A stretch of 64,000 nucleotides of DNA from Kitasatospora sp. NBC_00374 (GCF_041434935.1 NZ_CP107964.1:930001-994000); one strand, 5' to 3'. Counted from the first letter of the stretch, positions 33,068 through 41,462 are shown. Notes: a model not told the origin generated them from the sequence alone. A program made the numbers and translations.

Positions 33068-34144
33068 ATGGAGATTCTGCTCACCGGCGGCGCCGGGTTC
33101 ATCGGGTCGCGGATCGCGGCGCAGCTGGTCGCGGCCGGGCACGGGGTGCGGGTGCTGGACGCGCTGCTGCCCGCCGTCCATCCTTCGGGCCGGGCGCCGC
33201 GGCTGCCGCCGGGTGTCCGGTTCCGGCAGGGCGACGTCCGGGACGGCGCGCTGGTCGAGGAGGAGCTGCGGGGTGTGGACGCGGTCTGCCACCAGGCGGC
33301 GATGGTGGGCCTGGGGCTGGATCTCGACGACGCGCCCGAGTACGTGGGCTGCAACGACCTCGGTACGGCGGTGCTGCTCGCGGCGATGGCCCGGGCGGGG
33401 GTGCGGGACCTGGTGCTGGCGGGGTCGATGGTGGTGTACGGCGAGGGGAGCTACCGCTGCGGGGTGCACGGCGCGGTCGCGCCGGGGCCGCGCCGGGTCG
33501 GCGACCTGGACGCGGGGCGCTTCGAGCCGCCCTGCCCGGAGTGCGGCGCGCCGCTGGCGCCCGGGCTGGTCGGCGAGGACGCCGCGGTGGACCCGCGGAA
33601 CGTCTACGCGGCGTCGAAGGTGGCGCAGGAGCTGCTCGCCTCGGCGTGGGCGCGGGCCTGCGGCGGACGGGTGCTGACGATGCGCTACCACAACGTGTAC
33701 GGGCCGGGAATGCCCCGCGACACGCCGTACGCGGGGGTCGCCTCACTGTTCCGTTCGGCGCTGGCCCGGGGGGAGGCCCCCCGGGTGTACGAGGACGGCG
33801 GTCAGCGCCGGGACTTCGTGCACGTGGCGGACGTCGCGGCGGCCAACGTGGCCGCCCTCGGCGCGGTCGCCGGGCGCCCGCCGGGCAGCGCGCGGGCGTA
33901 CAACGTGGGCAGCGGCGAGGTGCACACGGTGGGCGCGATGGCGGCGGTACTGGCCCGGGCCTCCGGCGGGCCGGCGCCGGTGGTCACCGGTCGGTACCGG
34001 CTGGGGGACGTCCGGCACGTCACGGCGGACTCGACGCGGCTGCGGGCCGAGCTCGGCTGGCGCCCGCGGGTGGGCTTCGCCGAGGGGATGGCGGAGTTCG
34101 CGGGGGCAGCGTTGCGGCGTGATTCGGGCAGCTCCGGGCGGTAG
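33068..34144 (+). CDS. NAD-dependent nucleotide-sugar epimerase/dehydratase with Cys-bearing insertion
   Basis: 358 residues. Extended SDR: TGGAGFIG cofactor motif, YAASK (catalytic Tyr-x-x-x-Lys), RYHNVYGPGMP, and DFVHVADVAAANV typical of nucleotide-sugar 4-epimerases and dehydratases. Between the active-site Ser region (AGSMVVYGEG) and YAASK there is an insertion with YRCGVHG and PCPECGAP, i.e. three Cys that could bind a metal. No sugar operon surrounds it; the substrate cannot be named. Confidence 0.85.
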   Translation: MEILLTGGAGFIGSRIAAQLVAAGHGVRVLDALLPAVHPSGRAPRLPPGVRFRQGDVRDGALVEEELRGVDAVCHQAAMVGLGLDLDDAPEYVGCNDLGTAVLLAAMARAGVRDLVLAGSMVVYGEGSYRCGVHGAVAPGPRRVGDLDAGRFEPPCPECGAPLAPGLVGEDAAVDPRNVYAASKVAQELLASAWARACGGRVLTMRYHNVYGPGMPRDTPYAGVASLFRSALARGEAPRVYEDGGQRRDFVHVADVAAANVAALGAVAGRPPGSARAYNVGSGEVHTVGAMAAVLARASGGPAPVVTGRYRLGDVRHVTADSTRLRAELGWRPRVGFAEGMAEFAGAALRRDSGSSGR

Positions 34145-34244
34145 CGGTGCCGATCCCCGGTCCGGCGGGCGCGGGACCGCCCGTACCCGGTACGGTCGTC
34201 CCGGCAAGGGACCGGCGGCGGTCCGGAACAGGGGCGGGGTAGGC

Positions 34245-35894
34245 ATGGAAGCACTGGTCGCAGGGGATCCGCAGCAGATCGGCGACTACCGGTTGCTGCG
34301 GCGGCTGGGCGCCGGCGGGATGGGACGGGTCTACCTCGGCCGGACGGCCGGCGGCCGGACGGTGGCCGTCAAGGTGGTGCACGGCGAGTACGCCGCCGAC
34401 GCCGAGTTCCGCAGCCGGTTCCGCCAGGAGGTCGAGGCGGCCCGGCGGGTCGGCGGCCGCTGGACGGCTCCGGTGCTGGACGCCGACACCGACGGCGCCC
34501 GTCCGTGGGTCGCCACCGGGTACGTGGCCGGGCCGGCCCTCGGCACGGCGGTCCGGGAGTTCGGGCCGCTGCCGGACGGCGCGGTGCGGACGCTCGGCGC
34601 GGGCCTGGCCGACGCTCTGGCGGCGGTGCACGGTCTCGGGCTGGTGCACCGGGACGTCAAGCCGTCCAACGTCCTGCTGGCCCTGGACGGCCCGCAGTTG
34701 ATCGACTTCGGTATCGCCCGCGCGCTGGACGCCGCCACCGCGCTCACCCGCTCGGGCTTCGTGGTCGGCTCCCCCGGTTTCATGTCCCCCGAGCAGGCCC
34801 GGGGACAGACCCCGGGGCCGGCCGGCGACGTGTTCTCGCTGGGTGCGGTGCTCGCGTACGCGGCCACCGGCGCGGCACCGTTCGGCGAGGGGCTGAGCGC
34901 CGCCGTACTGATCTACCGGGTGGTCCACGAGCCGCCCGAGCTGGGCGCGTTGGACGGCGACCTGCGCGAGCTGGTGGCCGACTGCCTGGCCAAGGAGCCG
35001 GCCGACCGGCCGACGCCGGAGCAGGTCCGCGACCGGCTGACGAACGGTGCGGGCGGCCCGGTCCGCCTCGGGCAGGCCGGGTGGCTGCCGCCGGCGGTGT
35101 CCGACTCCGTCGCCCGGCTGGCGGTCGAGCTGCTCGGCCTCGACGCCGAGGCCACCCGCGAACCGGCCGGGCGCCCGGCGGAGTTCGGCCCGCCCACCGA
35201 GCTGGACACGCCGGCGGCCGGCCGGGCTCCGGCCCGGCAGGACACCGCCCGGCAGGACACCGCCCGACCGGACGCCGCCGGACCGACGGTGGCCGAGGCG
35301 GCCGGCCGGTCGGCGCAGCGCGGGCGCCGGCGGGCGGCCGCGGCCGGCGGGGTGGCGCTCGCGCTGGCCGCCACCGCGGGGCTGACCTTCTGGCTCAGCC
35401 ACGGCACCGCGGCACCGGCCGGGGCCGGCGGGGCGCAGCAGTCCTCGGCCGACTCGGCGGAGGCGGGCGGCGCGGCGGGCGACGGCGGCCAGACCGGTGC
35501 CGCCGCGGAGGAGGGCGCGGCGGCCCAGGCATCCGGCGAGCCGGAGCCGGCCGGGGCCGTCCCGGACGGCTACCTCGGCACCTGGCAGGGGGTGGTGACC
35601 CAGGACTCGGGCACCGTCTCGACGTACCGGGTCCAGCTCGTCCAGGGCCAGGTCGGCGACACCGTCGGGCACGCGTCCACGACCATGGCCGCGCTCGGCA
35701 TCCAGTGCGGGGAGACGTCCATCCTGGTCTCCGCCTCCGAGCAGTCCGTCGTGGTCTCGGAGACCCTCACCACGTCCAACCCGGGCTGCGACCCGCAGGT
35801 GTCGGTGGCGGTCACCTTCGAGCTGAACTCGGACGGCAGCCTGGAGCTGAAGCAGGACGGGTTCGCGAGCAGCAGGTTGACCCGGCAGTCCTGA
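34245..35894 (+). CDS. Membrane Ser/Thr protein kinase with extracellular sensor-like domain
   Basis: 549 residues. Kinase domain ~13-270: GAGGMGRVY loop, Lys43, HRDVKPSN (Asp137), DFG at 154, SPEQ. A ~90-residue Ala/Pro-rich juxtamembrane region leads to a transmembrane helix (~365-385) after RGRRR; the outer part has a ~50-residue Ala/Gly/Glu linker and a ~110-residue beta-rich domain (GYLGTWQGVVTQDSG) with two Cys that may pair. No PASTA repeats. ATG 34245 lies just after a G-rich sequence. Stands alone, so its targets cannot be inferred from context. Confidence 0.9.
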   Translation: MEALVAGDPQQIGDYRLLRRLGAGGMGRVYLGRTAGGRTVAVKVVHGEYAADAEFRSRFRQEVEAARRVGGRWTAPVLDADTDGARPWVATGYVAGPALGTAVREFGPLPDGAVRTLGAGLADALAAVHGLGLVHRDVKPSNVLLALDGPQLIDFGIARALDAATALTRSGFVVGSPGFMSPEQARGQTPGPAGDVFSLGAVLAYAATGAAPFGEGLSAAVLIYRVVHEPPELGALDGDLRELVADCLAKEPADRPTPEQVRDRLTNGAGGPVRLGQAGWLPPAVSDSVARLAVELLGLDAEATREPAGRPAEFGPPTELDTPAAGRAPARQDTARQDTARPDAAGPTVAEAAGRSAQRGRRRAAAAGGVALALAATAGLTFWLSHGTAAPAGAGGAQQSSADSAEAGGAAGDGGQTGAAAEEGAAAQASGEPEPAGAVPDGYLGTWQGVVTQDSGTVSTYRVQLVQGQVGDTVGHASTTMAALGIQCGETSILVSASEQSVVVSETLTTSNPGCDPQVSVAVTFELNSDGSLELKQDGFASSRLTRQS

Positions 35895-35948
35895 CCGGGG
35901 GCGTCCCTGCTCCAGGTGCGCCGGTGCGGGGCGCCGGTCGGGCTGCCG

Positions 35949-36251
35949 TCAGGCCAGCGGTTCGTCGACGAGCTCGATGACCTCGGCGAGGCCCGCGCGG
36001 AACGCCGGGTTGGCCGCATCGGCTTCGATCATGTGCGGGGTGGCATCGTGGGCGGCGAGCGCTGCCTTCGACGCCCACCGCTCGACGAGGACGAAGCGGT
36101 CGGGCTCGCCACTCACCTGGTGCAGGTCGTACTGCAGGCAGCCCGCTTCGGCTCGTACGGTCGGCGCGAGACGCTCGAAGGCGGCGATCTGCTCCGGGCC
36201 GCGGCCCGGCCGAGTGGTGATCAGGATGACGAGTTTCACCGGCTGCGACAT
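35949..36251 (-). CDS. Antibiotic biosynthesis monooxygenase (ABM)-fold protein
   Basis: 100 residues, matching small dimeric ABM/quinol-monooxygenase-like proteins: VKLVILITTRPGRGPEQIAAFERLAPTVRAEAGCLQYDLHQ, then RFVLVERWASKAALAAHDATPHM. The family includes cofactor-free monooxygenases and YgiN-like quinol enzymes, but many members have no assigned reaction. ATG 36251 has TAGCCT 7 nt upstream on the minus strand and no Shine-Dalgarno. Confidence 0.82.
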   Translation of the reverse strand: MSQPVKLVILITTRPGRGPEQIAAFERLAPTVRAEAGCLQYDLHQVSGEPDRFVLVERWASKAALAAHDATPHMIEADAANPAFRAGLAEVIELVDEPLA

Positions 36252-36258
36252 GCGCGGA

Positions 36259-36264
36259 AGGCTA
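36259..36264 (-). promoter_or_regulatory. -10 box TAGCCT of the ABM gene (leaderless)
   Basis: TAGCCT on the minus strand ends 7 nt before ATG 36251. Confidence 0.5.
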
Positions 36265-36313
36265 CCCGGCGCGGGCAGCGGCGCAGTCGGCGGTCCGGAG
36301 GGTGGACGCCGGC

Positions 36314-36454
36314 TCAGCAGGGGTGGACGTCCTGGCCGGTGCCGCACTGCGGCCCGTCGGGGGCGAGGACCCCGCTGAGGACCAGGATGATGATCGCGAC
36401 CGGTACGGCGACGGCGACGGTCACGGCGAGGATGTGCCGCTGGCGGTCGTTCAC
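36314..36454 (-). CDS. Small membrane protein, 46 residues
   Basis: GTG 36454 has GGAGG at proper spacing. A short basic start (MNDRQRH) leads into one hydrophobic helix (~8-30, ILAVTVAVAVPVAIIILVLSG) and an outer tail with two Cys (PQCGTGQDVHPC). Too small for family assignment. The strong binding site and clean membrane topology argue it is real; it lies upstream of the ABM gene on the same strand. Confidence 0.55.
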   Translation of the reverse strand: MNDRQRHILAVTVAVAVPVAIIILVLSGVLAPDGPQCGTGQDVHPC

Positions 36455-36566
36455 AGGAGCCTCCGCAGGGTGACCGCTACCGGGAGCCGCATCCGTGGCA
36501 GCGTCCCCACGGCGACTCCCGGCCGGGGGGACAGCAGTCTGCCCGCCGTCCCGGCGGCGTCGCAAC

Positions 36567-37019
36567 TGGTTCGCCGGTATGGCGGGCTCCGGCGCGGCCG
36601 AGCTGCGTGCCGCCGTCGAGGGCCGGTCCTCGCTCGAAGCCCTGCTGACCGCCGCCGAGTTCGATCCCGAGTCGTTCACCGCGGCCGACCGTGCGGCGCT
36701 CGGCGGCGCGTGGTCCTGGCTCGCCGACGTCGCCGGCCGGGGCCTGGACAACGGCATCGGCATCGGCATCGGCATCGGCGCCATGGTCGACGACGACCTC
36801 GCGTACGTCCGCGCCTGGGGGTTCGACCCCGCACAGGTGGCCGCGCCGACGCTGGCGCTGCACGGCGGCCGGGACCGGATCGTGCCGAGTGCGCACGGTG
36901 TGTGGCTGGCCCGGCGCTGCCACGCCGCCGAGCTCCGGCTGCTCCCCGGGGAAGGGCACGTCTCGGTGCTCGCCGGCGCGACGGCGGCCCTGGACTGGCT
37001 GTCCGCGCACCACGTCTGA
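36567..37019 (+). pseudogene. Alpha/beta-hydrolase remnant (N-terminal half missing)
   Basis: The ~150 residues from WFAGMAGSG to the stop match only the C-terminal half of alpha/beta hydrolases of the proline-iminopeptidase-like kind: cap helices, then LALHGGRDRIVPSAHGVWLARR with the acid Asp and GEGHVSVL with the catalytic His. The nucleophile elbow GxSxG and oxyanion region are absent, and the sequence upstream to the in-frame stop at 36471 is unrelated and Arg/Pro-rich. A GGCATC x4 slippage tract lies inside. Best read as a 5'-truncated pseudogene, though an ATG at 36579 keeps the frame open. Confidence 0.65.
36753..36776 (+). repeat. GGCATC x4 microsatellite
   Basis: Four tandem hexamers encode alternating Gly-Ile in the cap region of the hydrolase remnant, where related proteins have a variable loop. 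Likely replication slippage. Confidence 0.85.
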
Positions 37020-37050
37020 CGCCCTGCCCACGGCTGTGGCGGGTGGCGGG

Positions 37051-37695
37051 TCAGTGGAACACGATGGCGTGGCCACCGGCGATACTCGCCCGGCAGGCGA
37101 GGTGGAGGTGCAGCCAGCCGAACGTCTCGGCCTGGAACGGGTCGTCCGGCGAGGGGTGGGCCAGCCGGGCCGACTCCTCGGCGTTGAGGGTGCCGTCGGC
37201 GTCGAGGCGCACACCGATCGCGGGCGCGAAGCCGCGCAGTTCGGCCAGCAGTCGCCGGCTCGATCCGACGATGCCGCCTCCGTCGACCCCCGCGCCCCTC
37301 GTCAGGAAGAGGGGGTCGTCGAAGTCCACCGGCACGTAGTAGCCGGCGGAGTCGGAGTGGCACAGCAGGTGGGAGGAGAGCATCGAGGTCTCGTCCTCGA
37401 TCCACCGCAGGTCGCGCGCGTACTGCGCCGGGTCGCAGGTGAGCGCCGGGGTGACGGGCTCCTCCCACCGGTGGAGGACGTAGCTGCGGCGCAGGTGCGT
37501 CAGGTGGCGGGCGGGGAAGCCGGCGTAGTGCCGGGGTGTGCCGGCGCTCTCCGAAGGCTCCGGCTCGCGCCAGTCGATGCCCTCCGCCGCCAGCGCGTCG
37601 TGGAGGCGGGCGAAGGCCTCCCGGTGGTACCGGAGTCCTTCCTGATCGCTTTCCGCCATGGTGTGGAGCATGCCGACCGATAGTGAGAGTCCCAT
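37051..37695 (-). CDS. Hypothetical protein, 214 residues
   Basis: Cytoplasmic-looking alpha/beta protein without signal or membrane segment. Noticeable parts are MGLSLSVGMLHTMAE, HYAGFPARHLTHLRRSYVLHRW and CHSDSAGYYVPVDFDDPLF, with many His, Tyr and Trp. I do not recognise a domain. ATG 37695 has TACGTT 6 nt upstream on the minus strand. Convergent with the hydrolase remnant. Confidence 0.72.
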   Translation of the reverse strand: MGLSLSVGMLHTMAESDQEGLRYHREAFARLHDALAAEGIDWREPEPSESAGTPRHYAGFPARHLTHLRRSYVLHRWEEPVTPALTCDPAQYARDLRWIEDETSMLSSHLLCHSDSAGYYVPVDFDDPLFLTRGAGVDGGGIVGSSRRLLAELRGFAPAIGVRLDADGTLNAEESARLAHPSPDDPFQAETFGWLHLHLACRASIAGGHAIVFH

Positions 37696-37701
37696 GACTG
37701 G

Positions 37702-37707
37702 AACGTA
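37702..37707 (-). promoter_or_regulatory. -10 box TACGTT (leaderless)
   Basis: TACGTT on the minus strand ends 6 nt before ATG 37695. Confidence 0.5.
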
Positions 37708-37851
37708 GCGGTCCGGTCGGACATCCCCGCCGAGAGCCGGGCGCCGCACCCCTTGTGCGCAGGATGACCACATGTCAGCTTACTGAGAGCAGATGCACAT
37801 TAATCTCCGCTGACGCGCATCCGGGCACCGCCGCTCCGGGAGGACCGTCCG

Positions 37852-38107
37852 ATGGCACCGAGGATCCACACCCACCGCACCCTCGCCACGGTCACCGCCG
37901 CGACGGCGCTGCTCCTCGGCGCCGCGGCCGGCACCCCCGCGTCGGCGGCGGGCCCGCCCGAGGGAGTGGTGCTGGGACGACGACGTGGCCCGGATCTTCA
38001 CCGTCGACGCCTCCGCCGAGACCGCCGACGGCCGCTGGCGGCTGCGGGTGAGCGACAAGATCATCGCCTTCCACGGCCACCTCGACGCCTGGGCCCTGCA
38101 GTTCTGA
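37852..38107 (+). pseudogene. Frameshifted small secreted protein
   Basis: ATG 37852 opens a good signal peptide (RIHTHRTLATVT, then a hydrophobic core, ending TPASAAG). The frame degrades into Arg-rich sequence from ~37970. The next frame, from WDDDVARIFTVDASAE at 37973 through AFHGHLDAWALQF, has normal composition and stops at 38107. Shifting frame between 37960 and 37973 would restore an ~85-residue exported protein. Either a one-base indel has inactivated it or there is a sequencing error. Family unknown. An AT-rich segment (37775-37800) upstream could hold its promoter. Confidence 0.65.
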
Positions 38108-38110
38108 CCC

Positions 38111-39268
38111 TCAGCCCAGGGCGGCCGCGGACGGCAGGGCGATCTCGAAGCAGCAGCCGCCCGTGACGTTGCGCACGCTGGCGCGCCCGGCGTGGGCCTC
38201 CACGATGCCGCGGACGATCGCGAGGCCGAGGCCCGCGCCGGTGTCCCCGTGGTGGGGGCCGGGCGCGCCGGCCTCGGCCGGCCGGGGGGTGCGGGCGCTG
38301 CCGCCCCGCCAGCCGGTCTCGAACACCCGGCTCAGGTCGGGTTCGGGGATGCCGCCGCAGCCGTCGGTGACCGAGACCAGCACCTCGTCGGCCTCACGGC
38401 GGGCGGCGACCGCGACCACGCCGTCGGCCGGGGTGCAGCGGATCGCGTTGACCAGCAGGTTGGCCAGCACCCGGGTGATCTCCCGGCCGTCCACCTCGAT
38501 CGGCTCGGCGGCGACCTCGGCACCCTCCAGCCGGACCCCGCGCTCACGGGCCAGCGGGTCCGCCCCGGCGATCGCGTCGCCGACCAGGTCGTAGACCGAG
38601 ACCCGGGCGGGCGAGAGGGTGAGCGCGCCGGCCTGGATGCGGGAGAGCTCGAAGAGGTCGTCGACCATGCCGGTCAGCCGGTCCACCTCGGTGCCGATCC
38701 GCGTCAGGTACCGGCCCGGGTCCTCGGCGACGCCGTCCTCCAGGGCCTCGGCCATCGCCCGCAGCCCGGCCAGCGGGGTGCGCAGGTCGTGCGAGATCCA
38801 GGCGATCAGCTCGCGGCGGGAGTGCTCCAGGGCCTGTTCGCGGCGACGGGACTCGGCCAGCCGGGCGCTGGTGGCGGACAGTTCGGCGCTCAGCTCGGCG
38901 AGCTCGGAGCCCAGCGGGCGGCCGGGTGCGGTGAACCCGGCGTCGCTGCCGACCGTCCGGGCGGCCGCGGTCAGCGCCCGGCTGCCCGCCACCACCTGGC
39001 GGCCCAGCAGGGCGGCGGTGACCAGGGACACCACGGCGGCCATCGAGGTCACGGTGATCACCACGCCGAGGTCGTGGTGGGACAGGAACATCGCCCGGGC
39101 GACCGCCAGCGTCCCCGCCGTCATGGCGAGCACCGTCACCAGCGCGACGATGAACAGCGAGAGCGCGACGGAGCGGCGGCGCAGCAGCCGCACCACCGGC
39201 CAGCCGAGCAGGCCGGCCGAACACGCCCCGAGGGCGGCGAACATCGCGATGAGCAGCAGGTCCTTCAC
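38111..39268 (-). CDS. Sensor histidine kinase
   Basis: 385 residues. Two to three transmembrane helices within residues 1-90 with no large extracytoplasmic domain, a HAMP-like linker, then HisKA with AWISHDLRTPLAG (phospho-His160) and HATPase_c with LANLLVNAIR (N box), DGCGGIP (G1) and GAGLGLAIVRGI (G2). GTG 39268 is 6 nt after the response-regulator stop, so the two form an operon. The short loop suggests intramembrane or cytoplasmic sensing. Confidence 0.92.
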   Translation of the reverse strand: MKDLLLIAMFAALGACSAGLLGWPVVRLLRRRSVALSLFIVALVTVLAMTAGTLAVARAMFLSHHDLGVVITVTSMAAVVSLVTAALLGRQVVAGSRALTAAARTVGSDAGFTAPGRPLGSELAELSAELSATSARLAESRRREQALEHSRRELIAWISHDLRTPLAGLRAMAEALEDGVAEDPGRYLTRIGTEVDRLTGMVDDLFELSRIQAGALTLSPARVSVYDLVGDAIAGADPLARERGVRLEGAEVAAEPIEVDGREITRVLANLLVNAIRCTPADGVVAVAARREADEVLVSVTDGCGGIPEPDLSRVFETGWRGGSARTPRPAEAGAPGPHHGDTGAGLGLAIVRGIVEAHAGRASVRNVTGGCCFEIALPSAAALG

Positions 39269-39274
39269 GGCGGT

Positions 39275-39985
39275 TCAGCCCTTCACCGGGTCGAAGCGGT
39301 AGCCGACGCCCCAGACGGTGCTGATCAGCACCGGGGCGGCCGGGTCGTCCTCGATCTTCTCCCGCAGTCGGCGGACGTGGACGGTGACGGTGGACAGGTC
39401 GCCGAACTCCCAGCCCCAGACCCGCTGCATCAGCTCCTCCCGCCCGAAGGCGGTGCCCGGGTGCCGGAGCAGGAAGGCCAACAGGTCGAACTCTCGCAGC
39501 GTGAGGGACAGCTCGCGCCCGCCCCGGCGGGCCCGGCGGGCCTGCTGGTCGAGGGTGAGGTCCCCGGCGGTGAGGAGTCCGTCGGCGGGCGCGGCGAGGA
39601 CGGTGCGGCGCAGGACGGACTGGATCCGCAGCACCAGTTCGCGGGGGCTGAACGGCTTGGTGACGTAGTCGTCGGCGCCGAGTTCCAGGCCGAGGATGCG
39701 GTCGGCCTCCTCGCCCTTGGCGGTGAGCATCACCACCGGCAGGTCGGCGCCGGTTTCGCCGGCCCGCAGCCGGCGGCAGACCTCCAGGCCGTCGAGCCCC
39801 GGCAGCATCAGGTCGAGGACCACCAGGTCGGGGCGGTGCTCGGCGGCCCGGGCCAGTGCCTGGTGGCCGTCGGCGGCGCGGTCGACCAGGTAGCCCGCGC
39901 GCTGCAGGTAGCCGGTGACGACTTCGGCGACGGTGGGGTCGTCGTCGACCACGAGGACACGGGCGGTGGGAGGAGTCTGGGTCAC
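39275..39985 (-). CDS. OmpR-family response regulator
   Basis: 236 residues. Receiver domain with acidic pocket VVDDD, phospho-acceptor Asp58 in LVVLDLM, and conserved Lys110 in YVTKPF; C-terminal OmpR/PhoB winged helix ending VTVHVRRLREKIE and WGVGYRF. GTG 39985 has TATCCT 7 nt upstream and no Shine-Dalgarno. Partner of the downstream histidine kinase. Direct repeats TCCGTA in the divergent region are possible binding sites. Confidence 0.93.
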   Translation of the reverse strand: MTQTPPTARVLVVDDDPTVAEVVTGYLQRAGYLVDRAADGHQALARAAEHRPDLVVLDLMLPGLDGLEVCRRLRAGETGADLPVVMLTAKGEEADRILGLELGADDYVTKPFSPRELVLRIQSVLRRTVLAAPADGLLTAGDLTLDQQARRARRGGRELSLTLREFDLLAFLLRHPGTAFGREELMQRVWGWEFGDLSTVTVHVRRLREKIEDDPAAPVLISTVWGVGYRFDPVKG

Positions 39986-39992
39986 GTCATCG

Positions 39993-39998
39993 AGGATA
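39993..39998 (-). promoter_or_regulatory. -10 box TATCCT of the response-regulator operon (leaderless)
   Basis: TATCCT on the minus strand ends 7 nt before GTG 39985. Confidence 0.5.
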
Positions 39999-40018
39999 GG
40001 AACCTCCGCGGTGTACTC

Positions 40019-40038
40019 CGGACCACGCGGGTGGTCCG
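40019..40038. repeat. Inverted repeat CGGACCAC/GTGGTCCG
   Basis: Perfect 8-bp arms (40019-40026, 40031-40038) with a 4-bp centre, in the promoter region between the two-component operon and the GT2-DUF2064 gene. Candidate operator. Confidence 0.45.
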
Positions 40039-40077
40039 TACGACTTCCGTAAGGTGCCGATACGGCTTTTGTCCGTA
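40035..40077. promoter_or_regulatory. TCCGTA direct repeats, candidate response-regulator boxes
   Basis: TCCGTA occurs at 40035, 40046 and 40072. The first two are 11 bp apart, the one-turn spacing bound by OmpR-type dimers. Lying between the regulator gene and a divergent gene, they fit autoregulation or target control. Confidence 0.4.
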
Positions 40078-40087
40078 TTCCTGTCGG

Positions 40088-40093
40088 TAGCTT
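40088..40093 (+). promoter_or_regulatory. -10 box TAGCTT of the GT2-DUF2064 gene (leaderless)
   Basis: TAGCTT ends 7 nt before GTG 40101; no Shine-Dalgarno. Confidence 0.5.
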
Positions 40094-40100
40094 GATCCGG

Positions 40101-41462
40101 GTGACCACTCCTTCCCTCTCTGTCGACGTGGTGCTGCCCTGCCTGGACGAGGCGGCGGCCCTCCCCTGGGTGCTCGGGCGGATGCCGCCCGGCTGGCGCC
40201 CCATCGTGGTGGACAACGGCTCCTCGGACGGCTCCGCCGAGCTGGCGCGCTCGCTCGGCGCGACCGTGGTGACCGAGCCGCGCCGGGGCTTCGGCGCCGC
40301 CTGCCACGCCGGCCTGCTGGCCGCCACCGCCGAGCTGGTCTGCTTCATGGACTGCGACGGCTCGCTCGACCCGGCCCAGCTGCCCCGGCTGACCGGCCCG
40401 GTCCGGGACGGCGCCGCCGACCTGGTGCTCGGCCGCCGCCGGCCGACCGCCCGCGGCGCCTGGCCGCCGCACGCCCGGCTCGCCAACGCCGAGCTGGCCC
40501 GCCGCCTGCGCGCCCGGACCGGGGCGCCCCTGCACGACCTCGGCCCGATGCGGGCGGCCCGGCGCGAGCGCCTGCTCGCGCTCGGGCTGGGCGACCGCCG
40601 CTCCGGCTACCCGCTGGAGATGGTGCTCGCCGCCTCGGCCGCCGGGATGCGGATCGCCGAGCGTCCGGTGGACTACCGGCCGCGGACCGGGCGGTCCAAG
40701 GTGACCGGGACGCTGCGCGGCACCCTCCGGGCCGTCCGGGACATGCGGGCCGTGCTGGCGGCGCCGCCGCCGACCCTGCTGGTGATCGCCAAGGAGCCGG
40801 TGCCCGGACGGGTGAAGACCCGTCTGACCCCCTCCTGCACCCCCGAGCAGGCCGCCGGGCTGGCCGAGGCCGCGCTGGCGGACACCCTCGCGACCCTCTC
40901 GCTGGTCCCGGCCGGCCGGCGGCTGGTGGTGCTGGACGGGGCGCCCGGCCGCTGGCTCCCGCCCGGCTGGGAGGTCGCGCCGCAGGTGACGGGCGGTCTG
41001 GACGAGCGGCTCGCCGCGGCCTTCGCGCTCGCCCCGCCGGACCGGCCGGCGCTGCTGGTCGGCATGGACACCCCCCAGCTGGGCGCCGCCACGCTGGCCG
41101 AGCCGCTCTCCGCCGCGCGGCGGCCCGGCGTGGACGCCTGGTACGGACCGGCGGCGGACGGCGGCTTCTGGGCGCTGGGGCTGGCCCGGCCGACGCCGGA
41201 GCTCGCCCGTCGGCTGCTGGTCGGGGTCGAGATGTCGACCGGGCGGACGGGAGCGGAGCTGCTGGCGCGGATCGTGGCGCAGGGCATGACGGTCTGCCAT
41301 CTGCCGGAACTGGTGGACGTGGACACGGTCGAGGACGCCGAGCTGGTCTCCCGGGCGGCTCCCGAGGGGCGGTTCGCCGTCCGCTGGGCGGCCGTCGGCC
41401 GGACCGCCGACCAGGCCGCCGAACGGGCAGCGGACCGGCACGAGCGGACGGCCCGCCGATGA
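40101..41462 (+). CDS. GT2 glycosyltransferase fused to DUF2064 (TIGR04282-like) transferase
   Basis: 453 residues in two halves. Residues ~1-230: family-2 glycosyltransferase with VVLPCLDEAAAL, VVDNGSSDGS and CFMDCDGSLD (metal-binding DxD-like Asp), ending RTGRSKVTGT as in DPM1/DolP-mannose synthase-like enzymes, but no membrane anchor. Residues ~235-450: DUF2064 nucleotidyltransferase-like domain starting LVIAKEPVPGRVKTRL and with VGMDTPQL and AADGGFWALGL. The pair is often found as neighbours; here they are one protein. GTG 40101 is set by the -10 box. Followed, with ATGA overlap, by a methyltransferase. Product unknown. Confidence 0.85.
   Translation: MTTPSLSVDVVLPCLDEAAALPWVLGRMPPGWRPIVVDNGSSDGSAELARSLGATVVTEPRRGFGAACHAGLLAATAELVCFMDCDGSLDPAQLPRLTGPVRDGAADLVLGRRRPTARGAWPPHARLANAELARRLRARTGAPLHDLGPMRAARRERLLALGLGDRRSGYPLEMVLAASAAGMRIAERPVDYRPRTGRSKVTGTLRGTLRAVRDMRAVLAAPPPTLLVIAKEPVPGRVKTRLTPSCTPEQAAGLAEAALADTLATLSLVPAGRRLVVLDGAPGRWLPPGWEVAPQVTGGLDERLAAAFALAPPDRPALLVGMDTPQLGAATLAEPLSAARRPGVDAWYGPAADGGFWALGLARPTPELARRLLVGVEMSTGRTGAELLARIVAQGMTVCHLPELVDVDTVEDAELVSRAAPEGRFAVRWAAVGRTADQAAERAADRHERTARR

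Noticed and set aside
40019..40038. CGGACCAC/GTGGTCCG considered as a DasR site
   Set aside because: The half-sites are in the opposite order (GACCA before TGGTC), so it does not fit the dre consensus.
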